From Inonotus obliquus (lineage: Eukaryota; Basidiomycota; Agaricomycetes; Hymenochaetales; Hymenochaetaceae), in the NCBI GenBank assembly GCA_032164295.1, contig JAJHTX010000004.1, forward strand, positions 2,480,001 through 2,544,000: a DNA stretch of 64,000 nucleotides. The letters are read 5' to 3'. Under the pieces are notes generated by a model. That model was not told the DNA's origin and made no database searches. It saw only the letters and a program-made list of their open reading frames with translations. This document shows, in pieces, positions 62,459-64,000 of this stretch (positions within the stretch are counted from its first letter, which is position 1; every line of letters starts with the position of its first letter). A program made the translations under genes and the position numbers.

Positions 62459-63246
62459 CTTAGATTCTCAGCTGGTGAGTTTGTCCTGGATTTTGTGACG
62501 GACACCCGAGCACGCTCAGAATACTGAATGATTTGGCGTATGGTACGACTGTCGCAAAAGGTGCCTTTGCTTAAAGCTGGTGAAAGCAATCTCGCTGCTC
62601 CCCGCTCGAAACGAGACGAGGACTAGTGTGTGGATGAAGTAGGCCACCAACGCGCTATGAAGGCGCTGGTAGAGCCAATGTTTGTGACAAATCCTTCACT
62701 GTGTCACACATGAACTTCATGTGACGATCACGATTGGGAGTTGAGTTGTGGCTTGGCTACCAACTCAGCTCAACTCAGTCATCAAAGTTTCTAGTTGCGT
62801 AACAACCAACAAAGCGCATCGGTTCGACAAGCCACTACGATTTGGTAGTACAATGTCATTGGCACGCTTCTCTCTTCGCCGAAGGAGCAACAATGGATAA
62901 TTCAAGCTGGAAGAACTTGTAACCCAACTTCAATTTTACTAACTGGTCAACTTTGAGATCATTCAAAAAGATCCAATCATATTGACGTTTCTTTTGATAT
63001 TCTCGTTCCGAATATCTTACGCCACCTATCATTACTACTGGAGACCGTCATCGTCCGACTCGGCTGTGCTTTAAGTCTGCCGATTCTACTTATAGGCCCT
63101 CACTATGGTCCTCACTCTCTTTTCGCCCCCCTTATGTTACCCGGCTATAATTTTTGTAATCTTTCGCTCTTCACTCTCATTCCTTCTTTCTGTCGGCTGG
63201 CCTGAACATTAGCTTGCGAGCAAGCGGATTTCCAATACGATCCTTT
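62459..63246. promoter_or_regulatory. Divergent region between TRA1 and a membrane-protein gene, with inverted repeats
   Basis: 788 bases without a supported gene. CACATGAA (62707-62714) and TTCATGTG (62716-62723) form a perfect palindrome around one base. GAGTTGAG (62738-62745) is mirrored by CTCAACTC (62769-62776), with TGAGTTG/CAACTCA (62742-62748, 62761-62767) overlapping it. The right-hand 200 bases are pyrimidine-rich, as expected of a fungal promoter upstream of the + strand gene. Confidence 0.4.
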
Positions 63247-64000
63247 ATGAATCCAGAAATTGACGACACCGAGTTCTTAAGACACCCGAACTTGTGAGCT
63301 CCTCATTTCAATCCGATCTCCCTAATCTCACGTTGTTTTAAGCCGTATTGCTTCTGCCTTTTTCTCGGGAGCTGTATTCTGGGGGAGTCTCTGCTATCTT
63401 GTCGAGTCTCCCTTTTCACAGTTTATCAAGCAACGCATCATTAGAGAGATCAACATCATATGGACCCATCGTTACACTGATGCTGGAGTTGGATCAGAAT
63501 CAGATCAGGAAGCACAGAATCTCTTTGCCAAAGATGCTGCACAACGACGGTTAGGCCTTGATCGGAACTCTGCGAACGAGTCTATCCTTAGGCGGCAGGA
63601 TAACTCGACTTTGATCTTTCTTCTGACGTTTCTTTTTCTCCTGGGTGGCCTCTCCCAGCTTGTATCGAGTCTGATGTTCAACGTCGGCGTTAATGGCGAC
63701 GAATCCCTCTCTTCTGGCAGTCAAGCCTTCTGTGGTAAGTAAGAATGGAGCAAATTTCAGATGGCCCAAATTCATATGCATCACAGCCTTCTTGATCGCT
63801 TGGGATTCGATGTCTTTTCAGATGGCACGCCTTACTGGGTTGGCTATTCTGGGATTACATCTAACATTTCTCGGCGTTAAACGATTGGAGAGACTCGTCT
63901 ATTGGCTCTGTATCGGTATAAGTTCAGGTTAGTTTATAACCCGGGATTCGATTTCACGCTTTCAAAAACTAAATACACTTTGGTAGCATTAATCATCGTC
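63247..64000 (+). CDS. Multi-pass membrane protein of unknown function, 5' part only
   Basis: Exons 63247..63293, 63343..63734, 63787..63927 and 63987..64000 (continuing past the window) join in frame. After MNPEIDDTEFLRHPNF comes a hydrophobic segment (ASAFFSGAVFWGSLCYLV), a polar loop of about 60 residues, a second helix (STLIFLLTFLFLLGG), then AFLIAWDSMSFQMARL and a third helix (TGLAILGLHLTFLGV). No family is recognised. The third exon's acceptor at 63785-63786 is inferred from phase. Confidence 0.7.

Overview
The window is nuclear DNA from a filamentous fungus, most likely a basidiomycete of the Agaricomycotina type. Genes are dense and cut by many introns of about 45-70 nt with GTRNGT donors and short pyrimidine tracts (17 introns in the synaptojanin gene, 15 in RPA190). 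Base composition is near 50% GC, and the protein content is typically fungal (OPT transporter, LCL2, RRN11, RIX1). No tRNA, rRNA, CRISPR array, plasmid or intact transposon was seen. Nearly all coding calls come from joining exons by eye so that the frame closes exactly from ATG to stop; exon coordinates are given so each can be tested.

Layout. 1-14.9 kb: a 3'-truncated mitochondrial serine O-succinyl/acetyltransferase (-), an unnamed Ser/Pro-rich protein (+), the ESCRT-III subunit DID2/CHMP1 (-), a two-phosphatase synaptojanin (+), SF3A3/PRP9 (-) and the exon-junction helicase eIF4A3/FAL1 (+). 14.9-18.3 kb: a 3.3 kb stretch with no recognisable gene but with a splice-consistent chain of small exons. 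18.3-25.4 kb: the SF3b subunit p14 (-), an OPT oligopeptide transporter (+), a possible very small gene, LCL2 (-) and a KEN-box protein rich in SP/TP sites (-). 25.4-37 kb: a block of ribosome-biogenesis genes: RPA190, the Pol I factor RRN11 and the pre-60S factor RIX1, interrupted by an AP-1-accessory-like acidic protein. 36.9-50.6 kb: SEC10 (exocyst), methylglutaconyl-CoA hydratase, CSN4 (COP9 signalosome), a CTK1/CDK12-type CTD kinase with an N-terminal RS region, a candidate small membrane protein, and a DCAF-like WD40 protein. 50.9-62.5 kb: the very large TRA1/TRRAP pseudokinase (SAGA/NuA4). 63.2-64 kb: the 5' part of a multi-pass membrane protein.

How they fit together. Most genes are housekeeping and the order is strikingly alternating: eight neighbouring pairs are head to head, several with only 100-340 bp between start codons (SF3A3/FAL1, LAA2-like/RRN11, RIX1/SEC10, DID2/INP52), so shared bidirectional promoters are likely. 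Two U2 snRNP subunits (SF3A3, p14) and an EJC helicase lie within 7 kb, and RPA190, RRN11 and RIX1 all serve rRNA synthesis and 60S assembly. CTK1 and TRA1 act in Pol II transcription.

The most unusual signals are in gene architecture: the Pol I catalytic NADFDGD motif is assembled from three consecutive microexons (14, 18 and 21 nt), a 10-nt microexon sits in the WD40 gene, 16- and 20-nt exons open DID2, at least two GC-AG introns are forced by reading frame, and CTK1 carries a 51-nt stop-free intron. I did not find a convincing new defence or metabolic system; the best places for something undescribed are the unexplained 14.9-18.3 kb stretch and the two candidate small genes.
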